This document shows, piece after piece, positions 19,821 to 40,346 of a stretch of DNA of 64,000 bases. Below the pieces are notes generated by a model that saw only the letters and a list, made by a program, of their open reading frames with translations, did not search any database and was not told the origin of the DNA. Where the stretch lies: the NCBI RefSeq assembly GCF_009830105.1, contig NZ_WURB01000001.1, positions 1 to 64,000 on the forward strand, written 5' to 3'. Every line of letters begins with the position of its first letter. The first letter of the stretch is position 1. This DNA is from Microvirga makkahensis (GTDB lineage: Bacteria > Pseudomonadota > Alphaproteobacteria > Rhizobiales > Beijerinckiaceae). The position numbers and the translations under genes were made by a program.

Positions 19821-20387
19821 TCACTGCCGGAACGGGAAGTTGAAGTGACGCAGCAGAGCACGGGCTTCGTCATCGGTCTTGGCCGTCGTCGTGATGATGA
19901 CGTCCATACCCCATACCTGCTCAACCTTGTCGTAGTTGATCTCAGGGAACACCAGGTGCTCCTTGATGCCCATTGCGTAGTTGCCGCGGCCGTCGAACGA
20001 CTTGGGGTTCAGGCCCCGGAAGTCGCGGACGCGGGGAAGCGCAATGGTGACGAGACGATCGAGGAACTCGTACATACGCACCTTGCGGAGCGTGACTTTG
20101 GCGCCGATCGGCATCCCCTCGCGGACCTTGAACTGCGAGATCGCCTTGCGGGCCTTGGTGATCACCGGCTTCTGGCCGGCGATGAGCGCGAGATCGGCCG
20201 CGGCCACCGAGGCCTTCTTGGAGTCACCGGTCGACTCGCCAACGCCCATGTTCAGCACGATCTTGTCGATCTGCGGAACCTCCATCGGGTTCTTGTAGCC
20301 GAACTCTTCAATGAGCTTCGGACGCACCACTTCCTCGTAGTGCTTCTTAAGCCGCGGCGTGTAGCCGTCCACTTGAGCCTTAGCCAT
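19821..20387 (-). CDS. rplE: 50S ribosomal protein L5
   Basis: L5 of 188 residues binds 5S rRNA and contacts the P-site tRNA and the small subunit. Family stretches are [40 protein letters not shown] and [20 protein letters not shown], and the end is [12 protein letters not shown]. Its ATG lies inside the end of rplX (eight-base overlap), so the two are probably translationally coupled. Confidence 0.97.
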   Translation of the reverse strand: MAKAQVDGYTPRLKKHYEEVVRPKLIEEFGYKNPMEVPQIDKIVLNMGVGESTGDSKKASVAAADLALIAGQKPVITKARKAISQFKVREGMPIGAKVTLRKVRMYEFLDRLVTIALPRVRDFRGLNPKSFDGRGNYAMGIKEHLVFPEINYDKVEQVWGMDVIITTTAKTDDEARALLRHFNFPFRQ

Positions 20388-20697
20388 CGATCAGGTCTCC
20401 CGAACGCTTGGCGAAGCGAACCTTGCGGCCGTCTTCGAGAACTTTGAAACCAACCCGGGTCGGCTTTCCGTCCTTCGGGTCCGCATAGGCCAGGTTCGAC
20501 AGATGGATCGGGGCCTCTTTCGAGATGATGCCGCTCTCCTGCGTCGCCGTCTGGCGCTGGTGGCGCTTCACCAGGTTGACGCCGCGGACGACCGCGCGCT
20601 CTTCCTTCGGCAGCACCTGCACGACTTCACCGGTCTTGCCCTTGTCGCGACCGGTCAGGACGACGACCTTGTCGCCCTTCTTGATCTTCGCGGCCAT
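20380..20697 (-). CDS. rplX: 50S ribosomal protein L24
   Basis: L24 of 105 residues starts large-subunit assembly by binding the 5' part of 23S rRNA. It has the KOW motif [20 protein letters not shown] near the N-terminus, followed by [20 protein letters not shown] and [20 protein letters not shown]. Its start overlaps the last base of the rplN stop codon and its end overlaps rplE by eight bases. Confidence 0.97.
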   Translation of the reverse strand: MAAKIKKGDKVVVLTGRDKGKTGEVVQVLPKEERAVVRGVNLVKRHQRQTATQESGIISKEAPIHLSNLAYADPKDGKPTRVGFKVLEDGRKVRFAKRSGDLIDG

Positions 20698-21065
20698 TAG
20701 AGCACCTCCGGCGCAAGCGAAATGATCTTCATGTGATTCTTGGCACGCAGCTCACGCGGAACGGGGCCAAAAATACGGGTGCCGACCGGCTCTTTCTGAT
20801 TGTTGATCAGAACAGCGGCATTGCGGTCGAAACGAATGACCGAGCCGTCTGCGCGGCGGATGTCTTTGGCGGTGCGCACAACGACCGCCTTCATGACGTC
20901 GCCCTTCTTCACGCGGCCGCGCGGGATAGCCTCTTTAACGGATACGACGATGATATCGCCTACGGAAGCGTACTTACGCTTCGAACCGCCGAGAACCTTG
21001 ATGCACATCACGCGACGGGCGCCGGAGTTATCGGCGACGTCAAGATTTGTCTGCATCTGGATCAT
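20697..21065 (-). CDS. rplN: 50S ribosomal protein L14
   Basis: L14 of 122 residues lies at the subunit interface. It begins [20 protein letters not shown] and contains [38 protein letters not shown] and [13 protein letters not shown]. It is the first gene after a 163-base gap with a terminator-like hairpin, so it may start a partly separate transcript. Confidence 0.97.
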   Translation of the reverse strand: MIQMQTNLDVADNSGARRVMCIKVLGGSKRKYASVGDIIVVSVKEAIPRGRVKKGDVMKAVVVRTAKDIRRADGSVIRFDRNAAVLINNQKEPVGTRIFGPVPRELRAKNHMKIISLAPEVL

Positions 21066-21173
21066 GGCTTTGATCCTTTCCTTTGTTTCAGACAGGTTTC
21101 CGGGTCAAGGCACGATTACCCCCCGGACTACGCCTGACGGGGATCTAATGTCCCCTGCCCTTCATATGTCGAG

Positions 21174-21200
21174 AAAGGCGGCCGTATACACGAGCCGCCC
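21174..21200 (-). other. Terminator-like hairpin between rpsQ and rplN
   Basis: Minus-strand hairpin GGCGGC (21099+100, i.e. 21199-21194) and GCCGCC (21082+100, i.e. 21182-21177) with an 11-base loop, followed by TTTCTC. It lies inside the S10-spc gene run, in the 163-base gap before rplN. Three Us are too few for strong termination, so attenuation or processing at the S10/spc boundary is more likely. Confidence 0.45.
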
Positions 21201-21228
21201 TCGTTAGACAACCCCAAAAGAGAGCCTT

Positions 21229-21468
21229 TTAGGCTTTCGCTTGGTCGACGAGCACCCAGGTCTTGAGTTTGGAGAACGGCCTGGTCTCTTCGATGAAGAC
21301 CGTGTCGCCCACCTTGGCAGTGTTGTTCTCGTCATGAGCGTGGTAGTTCTTCGTCTTACGCACGGTCTTTTTCAGGACCGGGTGCGTGAAACGACGCTCC
21401 ACCTTCACGACGATCGTCTTGTCTTGCTTGTCGCTGACAACGACGCCCTGCAAAACGCGCTTCGGCAT
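21229..21468 (-). CDS. rpsQ: 30S ribosomal protein S17
   Basis: S17 of 79 residues binds the 5' domain of 16S rRNA. Its OB-fold shows [40 protein letters not shown] and [19 protein letters not shown]. It lies 12 bases downstream of rpmC and is the last gene before the gap that separates the S10-type and spc-type genes. Confidence 0.97.
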   Translation of the reverse strand: MPKRVLQGVVVSDKQDKTIVVKVERRFTHPVLKKTVRKTKNYHAHDENNTAKVGDTVFIEETRPFSKLKTWVLVDQAKA

Positions 21469-21480
21469 CTTGATTTCCTC

Positions 21481-21693
21481 TTAAGCCTTAGCCGCAGCGG
21501 CCTTCTGGCGCTGCAGCGTCTTGACGCGGGCGATGTCCCGGCGGACTTCACGAACGCGTCCGGTGTTCTCGAGCTGTCCGGTGGCGCGCTGGAACCGAAG
21601 GTTGAACTGCTCCTTCTTGAGGTTGAGCAGCTCGTCCGACAGCTGGTCAGCGGACATGGCCTTGAGGTTCGAGAATCGTTCTTTCGTCTTCAT
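21481..21693 (-). CDS. rpmC: 50S ribosomal protein L29
   Basis: L29 of 70 residues is a two-helix protein at the exit tunnel, near the docking site of trigger factor and SRP. The sequence shows [20 protein letters not shown] and [20 protein letters not shown], then [20 protein letters not shown], all typical. It lies 12 bases after rplP. Confidence 0.96.
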   Translation of the reverse strand: MKTKERFSNLKAMSADQLSDELLNLKKEQFNLRFQRATGQLENTGRVREVRRDIARVKTLQRQKAAAAKA

Positions 21694-21705
21694 GATCCCC
21701 TCTCC

Positions 21706-22119
21706 TTACTCGGCAATGCGCTGGATGAAGCGCGTCTTGATCGGGAGCTTGGCAGCGCCGAGCCGAAGCGCCTCGCGGGCGATCTCCTCGGACACGCCGT
21801 CGATCTCGAACATGATACGGCCCGGCTTCACCTTGGCTGCCCAGTAATCGGGCGCGCCCTTACCTTTACCCATACGCACCTCGGTCGGCTTCGTCGAAAC
21901 CGGCACGTCCGGGAAGATGCGGATCCACACCCGCCCCGCGCGCTTCATGGCGCGGGTGATGGCGCGGCGAGCCGCCTCGATCTGACGAGCGTTTATACGC
22001 TCGGGTTCCATCGCCTTCAGGCCGAACTGGCCGAAGTTGAGGTCCGTACCGCCCTTCGCAGTGCCGGAAATGCGGCCCTTGAACTGCTTACGGAACTTGG
22101 TTTTCTTCGGTTGCAACAT
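21706..22119 (-). CDS. rplP: 50S ribosomal protein L16
   Basis: L16 of 137 residues helps place tRNA acceptor arms in the A and P sites. It starts [20 protein letters not shown] and contains [40 protein letters not shown] and [20 protein letters not shown]. Length and order (rpsC-rplP-rpmC) are standard. Confidence 0.97.
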   Translation of the reverse strand: MLQPKKTKFRKQFKGRISGTAKGGTDLNFGQFGLKAMEPERINARQIEAARRAITRAMKRAGRVWIRIFPDVPVSTKPTEVRMGKGKGAPDYWAAKVKPGRIMFEIDGVSEEIAREALRLGAAKLPIKTRFIQRIAE

Positions 22120-22143
22120 GGCAAACCTCTCCTGACCTCTCCG

Positions 22144-22848
22144 TTACGCCGCCTGCTCGCGGCGGCCACCAGAGCGGCCTCCTTCCTCGTTCATCCGCTT
22201 GTCCTGGGCCATCGGATCATGCTCAAGGATTTCGCCCTTGAAGATCCAAACCTTGATGCCGCAGGTGCCATAAGTCGTAAACGCCGTGGACACGCCGTAA
22301 TCGACATCCGCACGCAGGGTGTGCAGCGGAACGCGGCCCTCGCGGTACCATTCGAGGCGGGCGATTTCAGCGCCACCCAGACGGCCGGAGCAGTTGATGC
22401 GGATGCCTTCGGCACCCAGACGCATGGCCGACTGAACGGCGCGCTTCATGGCGCGGCGGAAAGCGACGCGGCGCTCGAGCTGCTGAGCGATCGAATCGGC
22501 CACCAGGGTGGCATCGACTTCCGGCTTGCGGACCTCGACGATGTTGATCGCCACATCCGCGTCCGTCATCTTCGCGACGAGCTTGCGGAGCTTCTCGATG
22601 TCGGCACCCTTCTTGCCGATCACCACGCCCGGACGTCCCGAGTGGATGGTGACGCGGCACTTCTTGTGCGGACGCTCGATCACGATCTTCGACACGGCGG
22701 CCTGCTTCAGCTGCTTCATGAGAGCTTCGCGGATCGCCATATCCTCGTGCATCAGCTTGGCGTACTCGCCCTTGCCGGCGAACCAGCGCGAGTCCCAGGT
22801 CCGGTTGATGCCGAGCCGAAGACCGATCGGGTTGATTTTCTGACCCAT
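22144..22848 (-). CDS. rpsC: 30S ribosomal protein S3
   Basis: S3 of 234 residues forms part of the mRNA entry tunnel. It opens [20 protein letters not shown]. The KH domain lies around [20 protein letters not shown], and the C-terminal domain contains [20 protein letters not shown]. The ATG at 22848 has AGGAG close upstream; the frame runs on for 70 codons of non-conserved sequence that overlaps rplV and was excluded. The tail is Gly/Arg-rich. Confidence 0.97.
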   Translation of the reverse strand: MGQKINPIGLRLGINRTWDSRWFAGKGEYAKLMHEDMAIREALMKQLKQAAVSKIVIERPHKKCRVTIHSGRPGVVIGKKGADIEKLRKLVAKMTDADVAINIVEVRKPEVDATLVADSIAQQLERRVAFRRAMKRAVQSAMRLGAEGIRINCSGRLGGAEIARLEWYREGRVPLHTLRADVDYGVSTAFTTYGTCGIKVWIFKGEILEHDPMAQDKRMNEEGGRSGGRREQAA

Positions 22849-22859
22849 CTGGTTCTCCT

Positions 22860-23240
22860 TTATGCCTGTTCGGCAACTTCCCGAACCACGATCGTGAGGT
22901 TCGAGAACGGCTTTTCGATACGAGCGCCCCGGCCGCGGGCCCGGGCGTGGAAGCGCTTCATCACGAGCGCCTTTCCGACATAGGCCTGGCTGACGACGAG
23001 ATCGTCCACATCGAGGTTGTGGTTGTTCTCGGCGTTGGCAATGGCGCTCTCGAGGCACTTCTTCACGTCGCGAGCAATGCGCTTGCGGGAGAACTCGAGG
23101 TCGGCGAGAGCCGCAGAAACCTTCTTGCCGCGGATAAGGGCCGCAACAAGATTGAGCTTCTGGGGGCTGACGCGCAGCATGCGAGCGACGGCTTGAGCCT
23201 CGTTGTCGCTCAATGCGCGAGGAGTCGCGGCCTTACCCAT
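22860..23240 (-). CDS. rplV: 50S ribosomal protein L22
   Basis: L22 of 126 residues lines the exit tunnel with its long beta-hairpin, a site where macrolide resistance can arise. Family stretches are [40 protein letters not shown] and [20 protein letters not shown]. The hairpin looks intact. Its start follows the rpsS stop by one base. Confidence 0.97.
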   Translation of the reverse strand: MGKAATPRALSDNEAQAVARMLRVSPQKLNLVAALIRGKKVSAALADLEFSRKRIARDVKKCLESAIANAENNHNLDVDDLVVSQAYVGKALVMKRFHARARGRGARIEKPFSNLTIVVREVAEQA

Positions 23241-23241
23241 C

Positions 23242-23520
23242 TTACTTCCTCTTCGCCTTCTTGTCCGCCGCGTGGCCGTGGAAAGTGCGGGTCGGCGAGA
23301 ACTCGCCGAACTTGTGACCCACCATTTCCTCGCTCACGAGAACGGGAATGTGCTTCTGACCATTGTAGACCCCGAAAGTGAGGCCCACGAACTGCGGGAG
23401 GATCGTGGAGCGGCGGCTCCAGATCTTGATGACCTCGTTGCGGCCCGAAGAACGGGCAGCCTCGGCCTTCTTGAGGAGGTAGCCGTCGACGAACGGGCCC
23501 TTCCAAAGCGAACGTGCCAT
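23242..23520 (-). CDS. rpsS: 30S ribosomal protein S19
   Basis: S19 of 92 residues is in the 30S head and pairs with S13. It shows [39 protein letters not shown] and [20 protein letters not shown], ending [20 protein letters not shown]. It lies 15 bases after rplB. Confidence 0.97.
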   Translation of the reverse strand: MARSLWKGPFVDGYLLKKAEAARSSGRNEVIKIWSRRSTILPQFVGLTFGVYNGQKHIPVLVSEEMVGHKFGEFSPTRTFHGHAADKKAKRK

Positions 23521-23535
23521 GACGTGCCTCTATCC

Positions 23536-24372
23536 TTACTTCTTCCGAGCGTGGCGGCTCGACACGATGAATTTGTCGGTCCGCTTGTTCGAACGGGTTT
23601 TCTTGCCCTTGGTGGGGATGCCCCACGGCGAAACCGGGTGACGGCCGCCGGAGGTACGACCTTCACCACCACCGTGCGGGTGGTCGATCGGGTTCATCGA
23701 AACGCCGCGGTTGTGCGGGCGCTTGCCGAGCCAGCGGTTACGACCGGCCTTACCAGCCGAGGTGTTCATGTGGTCAGGGTTCGATACCGCGCCAACACTG
23801 GCGAAGCACTGACCATGGACCATGCGCTGCTCGCCTGAATTCAAGCGTACCGTCACGTAGCCCTGGTCGCGCCCCACGATCTGAGCGTAGGTACCGGCAG
23901 AGCGCGCCAGAGCACCACCCTTGCCGATCTTCACCTCGATATTGTGGATGATCGTTCCCACCGGCATGTTGCCGATCGGCATCGCATTGCCGGGCTTGAT
24001 GTCGACCTGTTCGCCAGCCGCCACCTGATCGCCGACAGCCAGACGCTGCGGAGCCAGGATGTAGGACAGCTCACCGTCGGCGTAGCGGATCAGCGCGATG
24101 AAGGCGGTGCGGTTCGGATCGTACTCGATCCGCTCCACGGTCGCCACATCTCCCATACGGCCGCGACGCTTGAAATCGACCAGGCGCAGGGTGCGCTTGT
24201 GACCACCGCCACGGAAGCGGACAGTCACGCGACCCAGGTTGTTACGGCCGCCGGAGGAGCTCTTGCCCTCCGTCAGCTTCTTGACCGGCTTGCCCTTGTA
24301 GAGCTCGCTGCGGTCGACGATCACCAGCTGGCGCAGGCCGGGGGTGATTGGTTTGAAGGTTTTCAAAGCCAT
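23536..24372 (-). CDS. rplB: 50S ribosomal protein L2
   Basis: L2 of 278 residues is needed for subunit association and peptidyl transferase activity. It starts [20 protein letters not shown] and has [20 protein letters not shown] and the C-terminal [20 protein letters not shown], which contains the conserved His linked to peptidyl transfer, ending in [20 protein letters not shown]. It sits between rplW and rpsS. Confidence 0.98.
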   Translation of the reverse strand: MALKTFKPITPGLRQLVIVDRSELYKGKPVKKLTEGKSSSGGRNNLGRVTVRFRGGGHKRTLRLVDFKRRGRMGDVATVERIEYDPNRTAFIALIRYADGELSYILAPQRLAVGDQVAAGEQVDIKPGNAMPIGNMPVGTIIHNIEVKIGKGGALARSAGTYAQIVGRDQGYVTVRLNSGEQRMVHGQCFASVGAVSNPDHMNTSAGKAGRNRWLGKRPHNRGVSMNPIDHPHGGGEGRTSGGRHPVSPWGIPTKGKKTRSNKRTDKFIVSSRHARKK

Positions 24373-24392
24373 CGGATCACTCTCTCAACCGA

Positions 24393-24689
24393 TCAGAGGC
24401 CCGTCGTGACGTCGATGGTCTGGCCCTCTTCGAGGGTCACAACCGCCTTCTTCACGTCCGACCGCTGGCCGCGGGTGCCGCGGAACATCTTCACTTTGCC
24501 CTTGGTGACGAGCGTGTTGACGCTCTTCACCTTGACATCGAACAGCTTCTCGACCGCTTCCTTGATCTGCGGCTTCGTCGCTTCCGGGCGCACCTTGAAC
24601 ACGACCTTGTTCTGTTCGGACAGGGTCGTTGCCTTCTCGGTGATGACCGGGCTTACGATCACATCGTAATGGCGCGGGTCCAGGCTCAT
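24393..24689 (-). CDS. rplW: 50S ribosomal protein L23
   Basis: L23 of 98 residues is the main docking site for trigger factor and SRP at the exit tunnel. It begins [20 protein letters not shown] and continues with [20 protein letters not shown] and [20 protein letters not shown]. Its start overlaps the rplD stop by four bases, suggesting coupled translation. Confidence 0.97.
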   Translation of the reverse strand: MSLDPRHYDVIVSPVITEKATTLSEQNKVVFKVRPEATKPQIKEAVEKLFDVKVKSVNTLVTKGKVKMFRGTRGQRSDVKKAVVTLEEGQTIDVTTGL

Positions 24690-25306
24690 TTGAAGCGCGC
24701 CTCCAGCGCATCGACAGCCGCCTTCGTGAGAACGAGCTTCTCGCGACGCAGGATGTCATAGACATTGATGCCCTGCACCGGCAGGACGTCGATATTCGGG
24801 ATGTTGCGAGCAGCCCGCTGGAAGTTCGCCTCGATCTCAGCGCCCCCGATAATGAGGGCATTGCCGAGGCCGAGCTTGCCGAAGCGCTCGATGAGAGCCT
24901 TCGTCTTGGGCTCGGAGAGCGTCACGTCGTCGAGAACGACGAGCGAGGCATCCTTGGCCTTGGACGAAAGCGCATGCTTCAGGGCAAGAGCGCGGACCTT
25001 CTTGGGCAGGTCGTGGGCATGGCTTCGGACCTGCGGGCCAAAGGCACGACCGCCGCCCCGGAACTGGGGAGCGCTCGCGGCGCCGTGACGGGCGCTGCCT
25101 GTGCCTTTCTGCTTATAGACCTTCTTCGTCGTCCGGTCGATGTCCGAACGATTCTTTACGGCGTGCGTTCCGGCCTGGCGCTTTGCCAGCTGCCAGCGGA
25201 CGCAACGGGCCAGCAGGTCGGCGCGCGGCTCGAGGCCGAAAATGGCCTCGTTCAGCTCGACGGAGCCGGACGTGTTGCCCTCAAGCGTGGTGACATCAAG
25301 CTTCAT
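24686..25306 (-). CDS. rplD: 50S ribosomal protein L4
   Basis: L4 of 206 residues extends a loop into the exit tunnel and, in enterobacteria, represses the S10 operon. It begins [20 protein letters not shown] and contains [20 protein letters not shown] and [20 protein letters not shown] in the tunnel loop. The ATG shares an A with the rplC stop (TGATG) and has AGGAG nine bases upstream; a GTG one codon earlier is less likely. Confidence 0.97.
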   Translation of the reverse strand: MKLDVTTLEGNTSGSVELNEAIFGLEPRADLLARCVRWQLAKRQAGTHAVKNRSDIDRTTKKVYKQKGTGSARHGAASAPQFRGGGRAFGPQVRSHAHDLPKKVRALALKHALSSKAKDASLVVLDDVTLSEPKTKALIERFGKLGLGNALIIGGAEIEANFQRAARNIPNIDVLPVQGINVYDILRREKLVLTKAAVDALEARFK

Positions 25307-26034
25307 CACGCATTCTCCTCTTGGGCCTGCTCAGCCTGGGGGGCCGGTGCAGCATCGTTGGCCGAACGGAACGCGCCGGGCATCGGCACTTCTTTCGGCA
25401 GCTTCCGCTTCACCGCGTCACGGATGAAGATCCAGCCGCCGGCGACGCCCGGAACGGCGCCCTCGACGAGGATCAGCCCGCGCTCGACGTCGGTCGAGAC
25501 GACGCGCAGGTTCTGCGTCGTAACGCGCTCGACACCCAGGTGACCCGGCATCTTCTTGTTTTTGAACGTCTTGCCTGGATCCTGGCGGCCACCAGTCGAA
25601 CCGATCGAGCGGTGGGAGATCGACACGCCGTGCGTGGCGCGCAGACCGCCGAAGTTCCAGCGCTTCATACCGCCGGCGAAGCCCTTACCGGTGGTGATGC
25701 CCGTGACGTCCACGAACTGACCGGCAACGAAATGATCGGCGGTGATCTCGGCTCCGACCGGGATGATGGCATCCTCGGAGACGCGGAACTCCGCGAGCTT
25801 GCGCTTCGGCTCGACCTGAGCGACTGCGAAATGCCCGCGCTCGGCCTTGGAAACGTTCTTCACCTTGGCTTTGCCGACGCCGACCTGCAGCGCGGTATAG
25901 CCGTTCTTTTCCTTGGTCCTGTGGGCGACGACCTGACAGTTGTCGACCTTGAGAACCGTGACCGGGACATGTTCACCGGCATCCGTGAAGATGCGGGTCA
26001 TCCCGACTTTCTGTGCAATGACGCCTGAGCGCAT
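25306..26034 (-). CDS. rplC: 50S ribosomal protein L3
   Basis: L3 of 242 residues is an assembly initiator whose loop approaches the peptidyl transferase centre. It starts [20 protein letters not shown] and contains [40 protein letters not shown] and [16 protein letters not shown]. An Ala/Gln-rich C-terminal tail of about 20 residues is typical of Rhizobiales. It lies 47 bases after rpsJ. Confidence 0.97.
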   Translation of the reverse strand: MRSGVIAQKVGMTRIFTDAGEHVPVTVLKVDNCQVVAHRTKEKNGYTALQVGVGKAKVKNVSKAERGHFAVAQVEPKRKLAEFRVSEDAIIPVGAEITADHFVAGQFVDVTGITTGKGFAGGMKRWNFGGLRATHGVSISHRSIGSTGGRQDPGKTFKNKKMPGHLGVERVTTQNLRVVSTDVERGLILVEGAVPGVAGGWIFIRDAVKRKLPKEVPMPGAFRSANDAAPAPQAEQAQEENA

Positions 26035-26081
26035 GTGCGTATCCTCTCGGCGTGTCTACCGAAAGCTCCAAGCCCAACGGC

Positions 26082-26390
<309 letters not shown>

Positions 26391-26452
26391 GGCTTATCCA
26401 TTCAACAAGGGAAGCGGCCGAGCCGTAACCCGGCCGCTGTCCTTTGATCCTC

Positions 26453-27648
<1,196 letters not shown>

Positions 27649-27693
27649 CGTGGCACCCGTTCCTTTGATATTCCAATATTCGCTTTAGTGGGT

Positions 27694-29769
27694 TCAGGCG
27701 TATTTCGCCTGAACCTCGGCAGCCACGTTCGACGGCACCTGCTCATAGTGGTCGAACTGCATGGTGTAGCTCGCGCGCCCCTGGCTCATGCCGCGCAGGG
27801 TGTTCACGTAGCCGAACATGTTGGCGAGCGGGACCATCGCATTGATGACCACGGCGTTGCCGCGCATGTCCTGGCCTTGAATCTGGCCGCGGCGAGAGTT
27901 CAGATCGCCAATCACGGAGCCCGTGTAATCCTCGGGGGTCGTGACCTCGACCTTCATCACCGGCTCGAGCAGAACCGAAGCGCCCTTCTGGAGGGCCTCA
28001 CGGAGAGCAGCACGAGAGGCGATTTCGAACGCCAGAGCAGACGAGTCGACCTCGTGGAAGGCACCGTCGATGAGCTCGACCTTGAGATCAACCACCGGGA
28101 AGCCGGCGACGACGCCAGCGCCCACGACCGACTGCAGCCCCTTCTCGACGCCCGGGATGTATTCCTTCGGAACCGCACCGCCGACGATCTTCGACTCGAA
28201 GGAGAAGCCCGCGCCCGGCTCGTTCGGCTGGACGACCAGCTTCACGCGAGCGAACTGGCCGGTACCGCCTGTCTGCTTCTTGTGGGTGTAGTCCACTTCG
28301 GTCTTCTTCGTGATCGTCTCACGATAGGCGACCTGCGGAGCGCCCACATTCGCATCCACCTTGTAGGTGCGCTTCAGAATGTCGACTTTGATGTCGAGGT
28401 GAAGTTCGCCCATGCCCTTCAGGATCGTCTGACCGGACTCAGCGTCCGTCGAGACGCGGAAGGACGGGTCTTCCGCCGCGAGCTTCGAGAGGGCCAGACC
28501 CAGCTTTTCCTGGTCTGCCTTCGACTTGGGCTCGATGGCGATCTCGATCACCGGCTCAGGGAACTCCATGCGCTCGAGAATGACCGCCTTGTTGGGATCA
28601 CAGAGCGTGTCTCCGGTGCGGACTTCCTTGAGGCCTGCGAGGGCAACGATATCCCCGGCATAAGCTTCCTTGATATCCTCGCGGTTGTTCGCATGCATCA
28701 GCAGCATGCGGCCGACGCGCTCTTTCTTGTCGCGCGAGGAGTTCAGAAGAGTTTCGCCGGCGTTCACCTTGCCCGAATAGACGCGGCAGAAGGTGATCGT
28801 GCCCACGAAGGGGTCGTCCATGATCTTGAACGCGAGCATGGAGAACGCTTCGTCGTCAGCCGGCTTGCGGGTGGTCGGCTCTTCGGTCTTGAAGTCGATA
28901 CCCTGGATCGCCTCACGGTCGGCCGGAGAAGGCAGGAAGTCCACGACCGCATCGAGAAGCGGCTGAACGCCCTTGTTCTTGAATGCCGAACCACAGAGAA
29001 CCGGGTGGAAGGCGCGACGCTGCACGGCGGTGCGGATCAGACGGCGGAGAGTCGCCTCGTCCGGCTCCTGGCCGTCGAGGTAAGCCATCATCGCCTCGTC
29101 GTCCATCTCGACGGCGGCCTCGACGAGCTTCGCCCGATATTCCTGAGCCTGATCCTGCAGGTCGGCAGGAATCTCGACTTCGTTGAACGCAGCTCCGAGC
29201 GCCTCGCCGGACCAGACGAGCGCCTTCATCTTGATCAGATCGACCATGCCCTTGAAGTCGCTCTCGGCACCGATCGGGATCTGCAGGCACACCGGCTTGC
29301 CGGCGACGCGCTTCACGATGTCTTCGACGCACTTGAAGAAGTTTGCGCCGGTCTTGTCCATCTTGTTGACGAACACGACGCGCGGAACATCGTACTTGTC
29401 GGCCTGACGCCACACGGTCTCGGTCTGGGGCTCGACACCCTGGTTTCCGTCGAGGACACAGACGGCGCCGTCAAGCACGCGCAGCGAGCGCTCCACCTCG
29501 ATGGTGAAGTCGACGTGGCCGGGGGTGTCGATGATGTTCAGGCGCTTGCCGTTCCAGAAGCAGGTGGTGGCAGCGGACGTGATCGTGATACCACGCTCCT
29601 GCTCCTGCTCCATCCAGTCCATGGTAGCGGCACCTTCGTGCACTTCACCGATCTTGTGGGACTTACCGGTGTAGTACAGGATGCGCTCAGTGGTCGTCGT
29701 CTTGCCGGCATCGATGTGGGCCATGATGCCGAAATTACGGTAGTCCTCAATCGCGTGCGTGCGGGGCAT
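27694..29769 (-). CDS. fusA: Elongation factor G
   Basis: EF-G of 691 residues is the translocation GTPase, also used in ribosome recycling. The G domain has [19 protein letters not shown], the switch region [40 protein letters not shown] and NKMD. Domain IV carries the loop reaching the decoding site within the last 200 residues ([20 protein letters not shown] and after). Length is standard. It sits between rpsG (18 bases) and tuf. Confidence 0.98.
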   Translation of the reverse strand: MPRTHAIEDYRNFGIMAHIDAGKTTTTERILYYTGKSHKIGEVHEGAATMDWMEQEQERGITITSAATTCFWNGKRLNIIDTPGHVDFTIEVERSLRVLDGAVCVLDGNQGVEPQTETVWRQADKYDVPRVVFVNKMDKTGANFFKCVEDIVKRVAGKPVCLQIPIGAESDFKGMVDLIKMKALVWSGEALGAAFNEVEIPADLQDQAQEYRAKLVEAAVEMDDEAMMAYLDGQEPDEATLRRLIRTAVQRRAFHPVLCGSAFKNKGVQPLLDAVVDFLPSPADREAIQGIDFKTEEPTTRKPADDEAFSMLAFKIMDDPFVGTITFCRVYSGKVNAGETLLNSSRDKKERVGRMLLMHANNREDIKEAYAGDIVALAGLKEVRTGDTLCDPNKAVILERMEFPEPVIEIAIEPKSKADQEKLGLALSKLAAEDPSFRVSTDAESGQTILKGMGELHLDIKVDILKRTYKVDANVGAPQVAYRETITKKTEVDYTHKKQTGGTGQFARVKLVVQPNEPGAGFSFESKIVGGAVPKEYIPGVEKGLQSVVGAGVVAGFPVVDLKVELIDGAFHEVDSSALAFEIASRAALREALQKGASVLLEPVMKVEVTTPEDYTGSVIGDLNSRRGQIQGQDMRGNAVVINAMVPLANMFGYVNTLRGMSQGRASYTMQFDHYEQVPSNVAAEVQAKYA

Positions 29770-29787
29770 CGCTTAAGCTCCTTACCG

Positions 29788-30258
29788 TTACCAGCGGTAG
29801 TGCGAGAACGCACGGTTGGCTTCTGCCATACGGTGAGTGTCTTCGCGCTTTTTCACGGCATTGCCGCGGTTGTTCGATGCATCGAGCAGCTCGGCGGAGA
29901 GACGCTCGACCATGGTCTTGTCGTTGCGGCCGCGGGCAGCCTGGATGATCCAGCGGATCGCAAGAGCCTGACGGCGCTCGGTACGAACCTCGACCGGAAC
30001 CTGGTACGTCGCACCGCCGACTCGGCGGGAACGGACTTCGATCGCAGGGGCGACATTGTCGAGGGCCTGCTTGAAGACCTCGAGGGGATTGGCTTTGGCG
30101 CGGTTCTCGACGATATCGAACGCACCGTAAACGATGCGCTCGGCAGCAGACTTCTTGCCGTCGTACATGATCGAGTTCATGAACTTCGTGACAATGACAT
30201 CCCCGAACTTCGGATCCGGGATGATCTCACGCTTTTCGGCGCTATGGCGGCGGGACAT
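29788..30258 (-). CDS. rpsG: 30S ribosomal protein S7
   Basis: S7 of 156 residues nucleates the 30S head and contacts E-site tRNA; in E. coli it regulates the str operon. It shows [40 protein letters not shown] and [20 protein letters not shown], ending [20 protein letters not shown]. It lies 33 bases after rpsL. Confidence 0.97.
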   Translation of the reverse strand: MSRRHSAEKREIIPDPKFGDVIVTKFMNSIMYDGKKSAAERIVYGAFDIVENRAKANPLEVFKQALDNVAPAIEVRSRRVGGATYQVPVEVRTERRQALAIRWIIQAARGRNDKTMVERLSAELLDASNNRGNAVKKREDTHRMAEANRAFSHYRW

Positions 30259-30291
30259 GAGCTAGCTCCGACCTGAATTGATGTTGACGGC

Positions 30292-30663
30292 TTACTTCGG
30301 CCGCTTCGCGCCGTACTTGGAACGACGCTGCTTACGATTCTTCACGCCCTGGGTGTCGAGGACACCGCGGAGAACGTGATAGCGAACACCGGGAAGGTCC
30401 TTCACGCGGCCGCCGCGGATCATCACCACGGAGTGCTCCTGAAGGTTGTGGCCCTCGCCAGGAATGTAACCGATGACTTCGAAGCCATTGGTCAGGCGAA
30501 CCTTGGCGACCTTACGGAGAGCCGAGTTCGGCTTCTTCGGGGTCGTGGTGTAAACGCGCGTGCACACGCCGCGCTTCTGCGGGCAGGCCTCAAGCGCGGG
30601 AACCTTGTTCCGGCTCTTTTGCGCCGTCCGCGGCTTGCGGATCAGCTGAGAGATCGTTGGCAT
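30292..30663 (-). CDS. rpsL: 30S ribosomal protein S12
   Basis: S12 of 123 residues monitors decoding. It begins [20 protein letters not shown] and has [20 protein letters not shown] and [20 protein letters not shown]. Both lysines whose change gives streptomycin resistance in E. coli (Lys43 in PKKPNS and Lys88 in GRVKDLP) are present, so the allele looks wild-type. The ATG at 30663 is the family start. It is the first gene of the str set. Confidence 0.98.
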   Translation of the reverse strand: MPTISQLIRKPRTAQKSRNKVPALEACPQKRGVCTRVYTTTPKKPNSALRKVAKVRLTNGFEVIGYIPGEGHNLQEHSVVMIRGGRVKDLPGVRYHVLRGVLDTQGVKNRKQRRSKYGAKRPK

Positions 30664-31174
30664 CCTGTGCCCTCTTTCACCAGCCACCGATCCGGTGGCC
30701 TTTGAGTGTCTTCAACGGTTCAACGCCGCACATGACGTTTCGTGCAGACCGGTCGGACTACACAAAACGAAGCCACGCCATTGACTTTGGAAAGCCCCTG
30801 GCGCGGTGCGATTGCAGAGGACCACGATGATCGGGCACCGCGGTCTTGCCCTAAATCTGACATGTGTCAGTCAAGGTTGAGTTCGGCAGCGTTTAGGTGG
30901 CATCGGTCGAAGCTAGGCGCTTCGACTGGCGGAAACCTACGGCCAGCCGGAAAGTCCGGTTGGTCTAGCGTCCGAGTCGCGGAAAGTCAACAGGTTTTAA
31001 CTTGCGGGCGGGAATGGTTCGCGTCTGGTTGCCCGTCCTCCGGTCTCATTCCCTATTTGGGAAGCGGTTCCTCCCTAGCAAGACCTGCCACCTTCCTGGG
31101 TTTCGCAACGCTCGAGTTCCCGTAGCTCCCGCCGGGGCCGAGCCTGCCGTATCGGTTCCGTGTTTCGGAAATTG
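30664..31174 (-). promoter_or_regulatory. Upstream region of the str operon (no gene)
   Basis: Between rpsL and the rpoC terminator lie about 510 bases with no credible coding sequence; it should contain the promoter and leader of the rpsL-rpsG-fusA-tuf transcript. Besides the candidate at 30962-30990, there is a second minus-strand TTGACT at 30876-30871, directly abutting an inverted repeat TGACA-TG-TGTCA (30858-30869) that could be an operator. I see no hairpin typical of a known ribosomal leader. Confidence 0.5.
30962..30990 (-). promoter_or_regulatory. Candidate promoter of the rpsL-rpsG-fusA-tuf operon
   Basis: Minus-strand TTGACT (30990-30985), a 17-base spacer and TAGACC (30967-30962). 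The -35 matches the alphaproteobacterial housekeeping pattern; the -10 is only partial. It would give a leader of about 290 bases before rpsL. Confidence 0.4.
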
Positions 31175-31202
31175 AAAAGGCCGCCCCGTGGGGGCGGCCT
31201 TG
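31175..31202 (-). terminator. Intrinsic terminator after rpoC
   Basis: Perfect 11-bp stem AAGGCCGCCCC (31177-31187) and GGGGCGGCCTT (31191-31201) with a three-base loop. On the minus strand it is followed by TTTTC, 26 bases after the rpoC stop. It ends the rplJL-rpoBC transcript. Confidence 0.9.
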
Positions 31203-31227
31203 ACTGTCTTGTCGGGGCTGAGTCTGT

Positions 31228-35403
<4,176 letters not shown>

Positions 35404-35461
35404 CGCCGTCTCCTGGGCTGAAGGGTGCTCCAATTAAGCACCCTCACCGGCAATTGCATGG

Positions 35462-35485
35462 GGCCGCGGCGTTATGGCCGCGGCC
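35462..35485 (-). other. Hairpin in the rpoB-rpoC gap
   Basis: Perfect 9-bp stem GGCCGCGGC (35462-35470) and GCCGCGGCC (35477-35485) with a six-base loop, 30 bases after the rpoB stop. No T-run follows on the minus strand, so it may mark an mRNA processing or stabilising site between the two polymerase genes. Confidence 0.45.
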
Positions 35486-35515
35486 TGTCGTCAAATTCAA
35501 AAGCGCTTGCGCACC

Positions 35516-39676
<4,161 letters not shown>

Positions 39677-39917
39677 CTGGACCTCGTTCCTCATACACGC
39701 CTAATCAAGAACCCCGGGGATCGGGACCCTGGATTAGCCGCCCGGCGAAAGCACCGGCGCTGGACATTTCCGGGCTCGTTGCGAGCCCTTTTGGGAAGGC
39801 CGCCAAAGAAGCCCGACCTCTTTGACGACACAACGGCCCCAAGCGAGAATGCCTGGGACCGTGTGCTTTTGAACCCCGATTGCTCGGGAGCAACCTCGCG
39901 GCCCGGAGGCCGCAAAA

Positions 39918-40295
39918 TTACTTAAGCTCGACCTTGGCGCCGACCTTTTCGAGGGTCGCCTTGATCTTCTCGGCTTCGTCCTTGGCAACGCCTTCCTTGA
40001 CGGGCTTGGGCGCGCCTTCGACGAGGTCCTTAGCTTCCTTGAGGCCAAGGCCCGTGATGCCACGGACTTCCTTGATGACCTCGATCTTCTTGTCGCCAGC
40101 AGCGGCGAGAACGACCGTGAACTCCGTCTGCTCTTCGGCCGGAGCGGCGGCAGCGCCAGCGCCAGGAGCGGCAGCAACCGCGACGGCAGCAGCAGCGGAA
40201 ACGCCCCACTTCTCTTCGAGCATCTTCGAGAGCTCGGCAGCCTCGAGAACGGTCAGCGACGACAGATCGTCAACGAGCTTGGCAAGATCAGCCAT
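39918..40295 (-). CDS. rplL: 50S ribosomal protein L7/L12
   Basis: L7/L12 of 125 residues forms the flexible stalk that recruits translation GTPases. The N-terminal dimerisation helix region is [20 protein letters not shown], an Ala/Gly/Pro hinge follows (about 37-55), and the C-terminal domain contains [20 protein letters not shown] and [20 protein letters not shown]. It follows rplJ by 51 bases and precedes rpoB by 241. Confidence 0.97.
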   Translation of the reverse strand: MADLAKLVDDLSSLTVLEAAELSKMLEEKWGVSAAAAVAVAAAPGAGAAAAPAEEQTEFTVVLAAAGDKKIEVIKEVRGITGLGLKEAKDLVEGAPKPVKEGVAKDEAEKIKATLEKVGAKVELK

Positions 40296-40346
40296 TTTCT
40301 ACTTCCTTAAGTTCGGTTCGAACAATTGATGGTTGAGGTTACGGCC